From SAR92 clade bacterium (GTDB lineage: Bacteria; Pseudomonadota; Gammaproteobacteria; Pseudomonadales; Porticoccaceae): a stretch of 7,506 nucleotides of DNA. This document shows positions 1-5,194 of this stretch, one piece after another. The translations under genes were made by a program, and so were the position numbers. Within the stretch, counting starts at the first letter, position 1, and each line of letters begins with the position of its first letter. The notes beneath the pieces are model-generated. The model did no database searches, was not told the origin of the DNA, and saw only the letters and a program-made list of their open reading frames with translations. Location: NCBI GenBank assembly GCA_018607545.1, contig JABBBF010000220.1:9029-16534 (forward strand), written 5' to 3'.

Positions 1-714
1 GGGAATATACAGCGGGCGTTTATCAAAGGTGCGAATCCGCGTCAGTCGCCAGCCGATATCTTCAACCGTGCCTTCAATTTCTTTATCCGGCGAGCGCACC
101 CAGTCACCCACAGAGAATGGGCGATCCAGATAGATCATCAACCCGCCAAAGAAATTTGCCAGGAGATCTTTGGCCGCAAAACCCATGGCGATACCGCCGA
201 TACCACCAAAGGCCAGCAACCCTGAGATACTGTAACCAAACAGCTGCATGGCAATCAGCACTGCGGTAATAATCACCGCCGCGCGCAACAGCTTGCCGAC
301 AGCACGAACCGTGGTTTCGTCCAGTGGTTTGGAGATATAGTCGGGATGAACCAGGTTGCGCTCGGCGCGCTTAATAAAGTTGTTTAAGAACAGTGAACCC
401 AAGAAGATCAAGGCAATGCGATTAATAGGGTCAACCAGCGCATAGAGGCCGGAGTCCATCTTTTGCGCGGCAATGCCGGCGGCAAAGTTGATACCCAGAA
501 TCCATACCAGCCAAATCAGTGGTTTGCGGCACGCCTCGATCAATGCATCGTCCCAGACTGTCAGGGTTTTTGAAGTATGCACTTCAAGCCTATCAACAAC
601 CCGATTAACCAGATAGCCAAGACTTAAAGCGACAACCACAATAAGAAATAACTCGAGCATCCATAGATATTGCTCACCTGTTAAATTGACCAACCAGCTT
701 TCTACTTTGCCCAT
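1..714 (-). CDS. MscS-family mechanosensitive ion channel, YnaI-like (C-terminus outside window)
   Basis: I translated this by hand from the ATG at 714; 238 codons are open to the window edge. It is an inner-membrane channel expected to open under membrane tension and release solutes on osmotic downshock. Hydrophobic segments lie near residues 18-38, 64-82, 98-116 and 141-159. They are followed by the glycine/alanine-rich pore helix (about 164-195, with GGIGGIAMGFAAKD and LANFFGG) and the start of the cytoplasmic beta domain (DRPFSVGDWVRSPD, then EGTVEDIGWR and TFDKRPLYIP). The pore helix plus the RSPD...EGTVEDIGWR block resembles E. coli YnaI more than small MscS; this is from memory, not an alignment. 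The missing part should be the rest of the beta and C-terminal cytoplasmic domains. The start is 27 bp after the nagZ stop, with AGG about 8 nt upstream of the ATG, so the two genes are probably co-transcribed. Family call is firm; subfamily is likely. Confidence 0.9.
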   Translation of the reverse strand, partial: MGKVESWLVNLTGEQYLWMLELFLIVVVALSLGYLVNRVVDRLEVHTSKTLTVWDDALIEACRKPLIWLVWILGINFAAGIAAQKMDSGLYALVDPINRIALIFLGSLFLNNFIKRAERNLVHPDYISKPLDETTVRAVGKLLRAAVIITAVLIAMQLFGYSISGLLAFGGIGGIAMGFAAKDLLANFFGGLMIYLDRPFSVGDWVRSPDKEIEGTVEDIGWRLTRIRTFDKRPLYIP

Positions 715-741
715 TACGCGACCTATTGTTTAACCTGTGAT

Positions 742-1761
742 TTATAATTTTTTAAGACGCGCTATGGTATCAACTCTTCGCGCATCATTCTCTAGTTCTA
801 GCCAAGCGATAGATTTTGTTCTGTGCATAGCGGCTATTCTTTCACTGCCAGAAATTTTCTCTGCGGTCATATAGTCTAAAACCTCAAGCGCCCCACTGCG
901 ATCATTGCAAACCAAAATCATATCGCATCCAGCCTGCAGGGCAAGCTCAGCCTTGCGCTGATAGCCACCGGCTACATCGGCACCCTTCATCGTCAAGTCA
1001 TCACTGAAGATTACCCCGTTAAAACCCAACTTGTCGCGGAGAATCTCGCGCAACCAGAAGTTTGAAAAACCCACCGAGTCCGGGTCAATCGCCGGAAAAG
1101 TTATATGGGCTGGCATAATGCCGCCCAGCACCGGACAGAGCGCTACAAAGGGCCGCAGATCATGTTCCCAGAGCTGCTGCCAGTCACGCTGATCCAGCGG
1201 CGCCTCGAGATGGCTGTCGGCAAAAATACCGCCATGGCCGGGAAAGTGCTTGCCAGTCGCCGCCATTCCAGCTTCGTTCATGCCTTCAATAAACGCTGCT
1301 GCAGTATCAATCACCCGTTGAGGTTGGTCAGAGAATGCTCTGTCGCCAATAATACTGCTGGTATCGCGATCCACATCCAGCACTGGAGCAAAACTGATAT
1401 CCAGCCCGCAGGCAATCACTTCAGAAGCCATCAACCAGCCGCTATCCCGGCACAGGGCCAATCCAGCTTCCCGGTCTCTGGCAGTCAGATCTCCCAACTT
1501 TTGCATGGCTGGCAATGGGCTAAAGTCATCACGAAATCTCTGCACCCGGCCGCCTTCCTGATCCACAGCAATCAACAGATGGGGCGCCACTGCTCTTATC
1601 TGCGCCACCAAAGCCTCGACTTGCTGGCGACTTTCAACATTGCGGGCAAACAGGATAACCCCGCCTACCTGGGGATTTTGCAACAGCTCGACTTCATCCT
1701 CAGCCAACGCTGTACCAGCTAGATCGAGCATTAGCCGTCCGAGTAATTTATTGGGCATCAT
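742..1761 (-). CDS. nagZ: Beta-N-acetylhexosaminidase NagZ (glycoside hydrolase family 3)
   Basis: This cytoplasmic enzyme of peptidoglycan recycling removes the non-reducing N-acetylglucosamine from GlcNAc-1,6-anhydro-MurNAc and its muropeptides. In bacteria with inducible AmpC the product feeds AmpR signalling. The 339 residues match the usual length of proteobacterial NagZ. Visible family motifs are AVDQEGGRVQR (65-75), the GH3 NagZ signature KHFPGHG (171-177) with DSH (182-184), whose His acts as general acid/base in characterised NagZ, and FSDDLTMKGA (252-261), where Asp254 corresponds to the catalytic nucleophile. There is no signal peptide, as expected for a cytosolic enzyme. Two consecutive ATG codons (1761 and 1758) could both start it, preceded by CTGGAAACT, a weak ribosome binding site. 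It is the first gene of a probable two-gene unit with the MscS-family gene. nagZ also lies near lexA in Pseudomonas. Confidence 0.97.
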   Translation of the reverse strand: MMPNKLLGRLMLDLAGTALAEDEVELLQNPQVGGVILFARNVESRQQVEALVAQIRAVAPHLLIAVDQEGGRVQRFRDDFSPLPAMQKLGDLTARDREAGLALCRDSGWLMASEVIACGLDISFAPVLDVDRDTSSIIGDRAFSDQPQRVIDTAAAFIEGMNEAGMAATGKHFPGHGGIFADSHLEAPLDQRDWQQLWEHDLRPFVALCPVLGGIMPAHITFPAIDPDSVGFSNFWLREILRDKLGFNGVIFSDDLTMKGADVAGGYQRKAELALQAGCDMILVCNDRSGALEVLDYMTAEKISGSERIAAMHRTKSIAWLELENDARRVDTIARLKKL

Positions 1762-2067
1762 AGTTTCCAGAGACAGGTTTGAGTACCAGGGTTAATTATC
1801 AAACAAAAAGCTTTTGGCTAAAAAGTTTCGCCTGTTTTTAGACAAGTTTATTCTTTCACAAAGCCGAGCTATTCCATAAAGAAATTTTACCTGAAAATTA
1901 ATAATCGAAAGCTAAAAATTATCCTTTTATTTTCCAGCGAGTTATCAGAAATAGCTAAACCAGAGCTTTTACTTAATCTCGCAACTGTGCAGCCAAACCC
2001 AAAATTCAAGAACATGCAGCGGGATTAATAAAGTGATACTTTTCAACCCTTGATAAGGAGGTGAAAC
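1762..2067. other. AT-rich intergenic region between divergent nagZ and the 129-aa gene
   Basis: This stretch of 306 bp holds no convincing gene. It must carry the promoters of both flanking genes. For nagZ (minus strand) the best -10 candidate is GATAAT, the complement of 1795-1800, but the matching -35 position (1818-1823, TTTTAG) is poor. For the plus-strand gene I see only weak -10 candidates (TAATAA at 2026-2031, GATACT at 2035-2040) without a good -35. A short palindrome AAAAGCTTTT lies at 1806-1815. No recognisable operator, tRNA or riboswitch is visible. Confidence 0.6.
2054..2064 (+). promoter_or_regulatory. Near-perfect Shine-Dalgarno sequence of the 129-aa gene
   Basis: TAAGGAGGTGA is complementary over 11 consecutive bases to the conserved 3' end of 16S rRNA (…TCACCTCCTTA). 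The AGGAGG core (2056-2061) ends 6 nt before the ATG at 2068, close to ideal spacing. It fixes the start codon and predicts strong translation. No other gene in the window has a ribosome binding site of this strength. Confidence 0.9.
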
Positions 2068-2457
2068 ATGGGTACAAGCGTTCCTACTATCAATCAGTGG
2101 TACCAAAATATAGCTGAAAAAAGACTCTTTGAAGTGATCGCAGTTGATGAATATTCAGCCCTTATAGATATCCGCTATGCAGATCCGAGCTATGATCCGA
2201 GCTATGATCCGAGCTATGAAAATGGAACTTATAGCGGCGTTAGCGACGAAAACAGTGACTTGGACGTTATAAGCTTTGATGACTGGGCGCAGATGGTTAT
2301 TGTTCCCGCCCGAGCACCAGAGGATTGGCGCAATGCAATAGGCTTGGACTCAGGTTCTCGGTTGCTCGGCGACGGTATGGTTATGCCCAATCCCGACAGC
2401 AGTTCCATGGAGGGTCTTGAAGCTGCTGACTATCTATTTGGCTGGGATGAGTTCTAG
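2068..2457 (+). CDS. Small acidic protein of unknown function with DPSY repeats (DUF6763-like?)
   Basis: The product has 129 residues, is strongly acidic and lacks cysteine, signal peptide and membrane segment, so it is probably a soluble cytoplasmic protein. The N-terminal part (about 4-37, PTINQWYQNIAEKRLFEVIA then LIDIRY) looks like a small beta-rich domain. Next come three exact DPSY repeats (39-50), an acidic Gly/Ser/Asn-rich linker (51-67), a second conserved-looking block (ISFDDW 68-73, APEDW 83-87) and a low-complexity tail ending in LFGWDEF. The W-Y...LFEVIAVDE...IDIRY...W...PEDW pattern recalls small uncharacterised gammaproteobacterial proteins that I believe are grouped as DUF6763; this is from memory. 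If so, the repeat and linker form an insertion in a loop between two strands. The gene stands alone on its strand, with its own strong ribosome binding site and a downstream hairpin, suggesting monocistronic, well-translated expression. The function is unknown. Confidence 0.85.
   Translation: MGTSVPTINQWYQNIAEKRLFEVIAVDEYSALIDIRYADPSYDPSYDPSYENGTYSGVSDENSDLDVISFDDWAQMVIVPARAPEDWRNAIGLDSGSRLLGDGMVMPNPDSSSMEGLEAADYLFGWDEF
2182..2217 (+). repeat. Three exact tandem copies of a 12-bp unit (GATCCGAGCTAT)
   Basis: The units occupy 2182-2193, 2194-2205 and 2206-2217 without a mismatch, and each encodes Asp-Pro-Ser-Tyr in frame. A diverged relative, GATATCCGCTAT (8 of 12 bases equal, encoding DIRY), lies at 2167-2178. 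Because 12 is a multiple of 3, copy-number change by replication slippage would keep the reading frame. The exact identity of the copies suggests recent expansion. Confidence 0.95.
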
Positions 2458-2470
2458 TATTTTCCACCGG

Positions 2471-2498
2471 AGCGGTGCTGCCCCCTGACAGCACCGCT
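2471..2498 (+). terminator. Hairpin between convergent genes, probable bidirectional terminator
   Basis: AGCGGTGCTG (2471-2480) pairs perfectly with CAGCACCGCT (2489-2498), giving a GC-rich 10-bp stem and an 8-nt loop. It starts 13 nt after the stop of the 129-aa gene and lies 19 bp from the stop of the LOG-family gene coming from the other side. The plus-strand transcript continues as AATTTCAT, only a short U run, and the minus-strand side has no U run. Intrinsic termination is therefore likely but not textbook, and the hairpin may also protect 3' ends. Confidence 0.7.
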
Positions 2499-2517
2499 AA
2501 TTTCATATAACTTAAGG

Positions 2518-3180
2518 TCAGTGTGACTTTTCTGTGTCCCCTGCTTCACTCATACGAATATGCCGCAGTATGATTTTCGCAGCACCGGCGGCATCATCAA
2601 CAATCTCAATAAGATTGAGCTCGGACTCTGTAAGGCAGCCCTCCCCCCGCATACGATCGCGCATCCAATCAATAAGACCACTCCAGAACGAGGTGCCGAC
2701 AAGAATAATTGGAAACGGCTCAACTTTGCGGGTTTGCACCAGCGTCAGCGCCTCAAACAACTCATCCAGAGTGCCAAAGCCCCCGGGGAAAATAACAAAC
2801 CCAACCGCATGTTTAACAAAGAGGTATTTGCGCACAAAAAAATAGCGGAAATCGAGAGCGATATCCTGATAGGGGTTGGGTGCCTGTTCAAAAGGCAGAT
2901 CAATATTTAAACCCACTGATGGGGTCGGTGTGGCATAACAGCCACGATTGGCACCTTCCATAATACCTGGACCACCACCGGTAATTACCGGAATACGCTC
3001 TTCACCAAGCAGCTTGCCTAATTCCTCGGCCTGGCGGTAGTAACGATTCCCCTCATCCAGCCTAGCACCGCCAAACACTGTAACCGCAACACCGAGTTTA
3101 AGTAATTTTTCTGTACCATCGACTAATTCAGACTGTATACGCAGTACTCTCCAGGCTTCTTGCACCTTTGATTCAAGCAT
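2518..3180 (-). CDS. LOG-family (TIGR00730) nucleotide 5'-monophosphate phosphoribohydrolase-like protein
   Basis: This is a 220-residue Rossmann-fold protein of the lysine-decarboxylase-like/LOG family. Characterised members cleave the N-glycosidic bond of nucleoside 5'-monophosphates (plant and bacterial LOG on cytokinin ribotides, bacterial relatives on purine or pyrimidine nucleotides), releasing base and ribose 5-phosphate. The two family signatures are intact: GGGPGIMEGANRG (68-80) and PGGFGTLDE (132-140), including the catalytic Glu of the second motif. FGGAR (36-40), LNIDLPFEQ (91-99) and LDFRYFFVRK (109-118) also fit the family. Older annotations as lysine decarboxylase are not supported by biochemistry of the family. 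The substrate here cannot be predicted. The ATG at 3180 is preceded by AAGGA with suitable spacing. The gene is divergent from lexA across 91 bp containing the SOS box, and converges with the 129-aa gene at a shared hairpin. Confidence 0.92.
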   Translation of the reverse strand: MLESKVQEAWRVLRIQSELVDGTEKLLKLGVAVTVFGGARLDEGNRYYRQAEELGKLLGEERIPVITGGGPGIMEGANRGCYATPTPSVGLNIDLPFEQAPNPYQDIALDFRYFFVRKYLFVKHAVGFVIFPGGFGTLDELFEALTLVQTRKVEPFPIILVGTSFWSGLIDWMRDRMRGEGCLTESELNLIEIVDDAAGAAKIILRHIRMSEAGDTEKSH

Positions 3181-3216
3181 AAAAATTCCTTTTGTTTACC
3201 TTAAACATAGTTTAAC

Positions 3217-3244
3217 TTGCGCCATAAAGATTACTGTATATAAT
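3217..3244 (+). promoter_or_regulatory. lexA promoter (-35 TTGCGC, -10 TATAAT)
   Basis: A -35-like TTGCGC at 3217-3222 is followed, after a 16-bp spacer, by a perfect sigma-70 -10 hexamer TATAAT at 3239-3244. Transcription would begin around 3250, about 20 nt before the lexA ATG at 3272. The -10 lies inside the SOS box, so bound LexA would block RNA polymerase directly. Confidence 0.75.
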
Positions 3245-3251
3245 TACAGTT
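3232..3251 (+). promoter_or_regulatory. SOS box (LexA operator)
   Basis: CTGT (3234-3237), an AT-only 8-bp spacer and ACAG (3246-3249) match the gammaproteobacterial LexA consensus CTGT-N8-ACAG exactly, with the favoured flanking TA on the left. Its position just upstream of lexA indicates negative autoregulation. Only one box is evident, whereas E. coli lexA has two. The site lies in the shared region with the divergent LOG-family gene, 52 bp from that gene's ATG at the nearest edge, so an effect on that gene is possible but unproven. Confidence 0.95.
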
Positions 3252-3271
3252 AACTGATTAAGGAAATTCCT

Positions 3272-3877
3272 ATGGAACGTTTAACTGCTCGACAGCAACA
3301 AATCTTTGATTTGATTCGCGACAATCTGGACGAGACTGGCTACCCGCCAACCCGTGCCGAGATTGCCCAAAAACTGGGTTTCCGCTCGCCCAATGCAGCT
3401 GAAGACCACCTGCGCGCACTGGCCCGCAAAGGGGTGATTGAGATGATTCCCGGTGCCTCGCGGGGGATTCGTATTGTTGAACAGTTTTCAGGTATTCCAA
3501 TCGTGGGTTGCGTTGCCGCCGGCGAGCCAATTTTATCCGAGCAGCATATTGAAGATTATCAGGAAGTTCCCTCAAGTACCTTCCAGCCCCACGCCGATTA
3601 CTTTTTGCGTGTTCAGGGGCAGAGTATGATGGATGTGGGAATTATGGATGGCGACCTGCTCGCGGTTCACCAGCAGCCAACCGCTGAGAATCAGCAGATT
3701 GTGGTAGCCCGGGTTGACGGTGAGGTAACCGTGAAAAGACTGAAACACACCAGCCGTAAACACGAGATACAGCTGTTGCCGGAAAATCGCGATTACTCAC
3801 CTATAGTAGTGGATTTACGCGCTCAGGAGTTTTCAATTGAAGGTCTTGCGGTGGGTGTAGTTCGAGTAGGAATGTAG
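3272..3877 (+). CDS. lexA: LexA repressor, SOS regulon master regulator
   Basis: LexA represses DNA damage genes as a dimer. On contact with RecA-ssDNA filaments it cleaves itself (Ser-Lys protease fold, S24 family), which induces the SOS response. The 201 residues match the family (E. coli 202). The N-terminal winged helix domain spans about 1-70, with [11 protein letters not shown], the recognition region [25 protein letters not shown] and the wing [10 protein letters not shown]. The cleavage site is Ala83-Gly84 within CVAAGEP, the catalytic serine is Ser118 in GQSMMD, and the catalytic lysine is Lys155 in EVTVKRLK, so the protein should be fully self-cleaving. AAGGA sits 7 nt before the ATG. 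It is preceded by its own SOS box and promoter. No sulA follows in this window, unlike the lexA-sulA pair of Pseudomonas; the next gene is a convergent ferredoxin gene only 16 bp away, with no terminator visible between them. Confidence 0.99.
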   Translation: MERLTARQQQIFDLIRDNLDETGYPPTRAEIAQKLGFRSPNAAEDHLRALARKGVIEMIPGASRGIRIVEQFSGIPIVGCVAAGEPILSEQHIEDYQEVPSSTFQPHADYFLRVQGQSMMDVGIMDGDLLAVHQQPTAENQQIVVARVDGEVTVKRLKHTSRKHEIQLLPENRDYSPIVVDLRAQEFSIEGLAVGVVRVGM

Positions 3878-3893
3878 CAGCTAACAGCCTGAA

Positions 3894-4256
3894 TCAACCC
3901 TGCATTGGATTGGTTGCAAAACGGTAATCTTCGACCGCTGTTCCACCGATCACATGTTCTTGCAGGATACGCTCTATGACTTCCGGTGTGCAGCTATGGT
4001 ACCAAGTGCCATCCGGATAGCTGACCATAATCGGCCCCTGAGCACAGATACGCAGACAGTCGGCCTTGGATCTGTATACCCCCTCTTCTACATCGTATAG
4101 TTCAAGCTCTTTGATACGGCGCTTTAAATAATCCCATGACTGATCCGCAGCGTCCTGTGGCGCGCACTTTCCAGCCGTGCACAGAAACAGGTGCTGCCTG
4201 TAGCTGCTGATTTTGCGCTGCTCGCTTAGATGTTTAAGAATATCGTCGGAAATCAT
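3894..4256 (-). CDS. Thioredoxin-fold [2Fe-2S] ferredoxin
   Basis: This 120-residue protein (from the ATG at 4256) resembles stand-alone [2Fe-2S] ferredoxins of the thioredoxin-like fold. The four ligand cysteines are Cys26 and Cys31 (CTAGKC) and Cys67 and Cys71 (CLRIC). They are followed by the characteristic [14 protein letters not shown] (73-86) and a C-terminal helix ending near IGG. One further cysteine, Cys89, is not a usual ligand. Such proteins carry one electron or a cluster in the cytosol; the redox partner here is unknown. The reading frame is open to an ATG at 4349, but the extra 31 residues overlap the preceding gene and have no family resemblance, so 4256 is preferred. There is no clear Shine-Dalgarno sequence before it (AACGTTCAAACAA). 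The gene begins 34 nt after the stop of the 81-aa gene and is probably co-transcribed with it. Confidence 0.88.
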   Translation of the reverse strand: MISDDILKHLSEQRKISSYRQHLFLCTAGKCAPQDAADQSWDYLKRRIKELELYDVEEGVYRSKADCLRICAQGPIMVSYPDGTWYHSCTPEVIERILQEHVIGGTAVEDYRFATNPMQG

Positions 4257-4283
4257 TTGTTTGAACGTTGCCGGTCTAGTGCT

Positions 4284-4300
4284 TCTGCACTTAGTGCAGA
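4284..4300. repeat. 17-bp perfect palindrome over the stop codon of the 81-aa gene
   Basis: TCTGCACT-T-AGTGCAGA has 8-bp arms around a single central base. As RNA it would fold as a 7-bp stem with a 3-nt loop, and on the minus-strand mRNA the loop is exactly the UAA stop codon of the 81-aa gene. It lies 27 nt upstream of the ferredoxin ATG. It could be an mRNA hairpin affecting the ferredoxin cistron, or a binding site for a dimeric regulator; nothing in the sequence decides between them. Confidence 0.6.
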
Positions 4301-4536
4301 GTATGAGTCTTGGACTCGCCACCCTCAGATTGAGGAACCGGCTCTTCACCTACATCAAAGGCTTTTTGCAGCCCCGCATCCATCATGCTCTTAGCCACTT
4401 CGATATGTTTGCCATCCAGATAGGTCAACACTTCAGGGGCGAAGTTAATGCGTACCAGAGGCTCGTCAGAACCGGCTCGCTGCAGGGCAACCTCACCACT
4501 TTCCAACATAACTAATTCGAATTCTGCAAGGGGCAT
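4291..4536 (-). CDS. Small conserved-position protein of unknown function (81 aa)
   Basis: I do not recognise a named family. The N-terminal part ([20 protein letters not shown], then [15 protein letters not shown]) looks like two beta-strands with a turn followed by a helix starting around [10 protein letters not shown] (33-42). A helical stretch [18 protein letters not shown] covers 45-62, and the tail (63-81) is polar and probably disordered. There is no cysteine, signal peptide or membrane segment. In Pseudomonas a small hypothetical gene occupies the corresponding place between the lexA side and the DUF6586-topA pair, which suggests an ortholog by position. The start ATG at 4536 has only a weak purine-rich stretch (AAAAAAGAG) upstream, with longer than ideal spacing. 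It is separated by 150 bp from the upstream DUF6586-like gene and leads into the ferredoxin gene. Confidence 0.78.
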   Translation of the reverse strand: MPLAEFELVMLESGEVALQRAGSDEPLVRINFAPEVLTYLDGKHIEVAKSMMDAGLQKAFDVGEEPVPQSEGGESKTHTLH

Positions 4537-4686
4537 AAATCATTTACTCTTTTTTCAATAACGGCGTTTGTTAGAAATTGTTTATTACAGGTGGTTAATT
4601 AAGGAATAGTTCACTTATGAATAATTCTCAAGGATTACTAGTCTAGCAGCTGAGGGTATAGCTGTTAACCGTTTGCTGGAATATTC

Positions 4687-5190
4687 TCAAAACTCAACCA
4701 TCATTTCGCGCTGTCTTTCAACTAATTCCTGCATATTGGCCAGCCACAGCTTGGCACGGTCTATGCTCCAATCGACTACTTCTGGAGCATCGACAGCAAT
4801 CACTGGCAGACGATCGATGTCCATCTCAGCCTTGCGAATGGTTGGCAATAAATAAATATAGCGATGGGCCTTGAGCAGCTCACTGAGCCAGGACTGGGGA
4901 TCGTTCTGCAAGTTCTGCAACTCTGTAGCTTCACCTGGCGTCTTGCCCTGTGCGGCCAATAATTCAACCAGTGTATTGGCGCAATCGACAGAATCCAGTT
5001 CCTGTAATTTGTAGGTTTCGGCGACATTGCGGCAGTGCCACAGCCATGCCTGGTGCAACTGAACAGCCACTGACTGGGTCAGAGCTGTGTTGTGCTGGGC
5101 TTTTTTAGAATCGGCCTGAGATGCATGAGTTAAAAGCTGTCGCGCAAACAACAGCTTTTGATTTACCGCTGAAAGATAGGTTGTGACCAC
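4687..5190 (-). CDS. DUF6586-like helical protein encoded next to topA
   Basis: The product has 167 residues from the GTG at 5190. It appears almost entirely helical, without signal peptide, membrane segment or metal motif. Notable parts are TYLSAVNQKLLFARQLL at the N-terminus, LHQAWLWHCRNVAE in the middle and WLSELLKAHRYIYLL followed by the C-terminal helix WLANMQELVERQREMMVEF. The N-terminal pattern and its place directly downstream of topA match the Pseudomonas protein family that I recall as DUF6586; its function is unknown. The GTG begins 4 nt after the topA stop, which suggests translational coupling to topA. The open frame extends 48 codons further into topA to an ATG at 5334, but that part is the out-of-frame shadow of topA. 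No strong Shine-Dalgarno is present; AAGGG lies somewhat too far upstream. Confidence 0.82.
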   Translation of the reverse strand: MVTTYLSAVNQKLLFARQLLTHASQADSKKAQHNTALTQSVAVQLHQAWLWHCRNVAETYKLQELDSVDCANTLVELLAAQGKTPGEATELQNLQNDPQSWLSELLKAHRYIYLLPTIRKAEMDIDRLPVIAVDAPEVVDWSIDRAKLWLANMQELVERQREMMVEF

Positions 5191-5194
5191 TGCT

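Noticed and set aside
1105..1722. 205-codon open frame on the plus strand inside nagZ
   Set aside because: It lies entirely antisense to an intact, motif-verified NagZ and its translation shows no domain; it is a shadow frame.
2167..2217. CRISPR-like or mobile-element repeat
   Set aside because: The units are directly adjacent without spacers and lie in frame within a coding sequence, so this is a coding microrepeat.
2534..2910. Plus-strand open frames of 103 and 116 codons within the LOG-family gene
   Set aside because: They are antisense to intact LOG signatures, lack good ribosome binding sites and have biased, low-information translations.
4603..4631. Possible promoter for the 81-aa gene (TTGAGA at 4626-4631 and TATTCC at 4603-4608 on the minus strand, 17-bp spacer)
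   Set aside because: The -10 hexamer is poor and no further support is visible, so it was not listed as a feature.
4644..4667. Imperfect inverted repeat (TAGCAGCT ... AGCTGTTA) after the DUF6586-like gene as a terminator
   Set aside because: On the minus-strand RNA it has an A-C mismatch and an 8-nt loop, and no U run follows. It could be chance.
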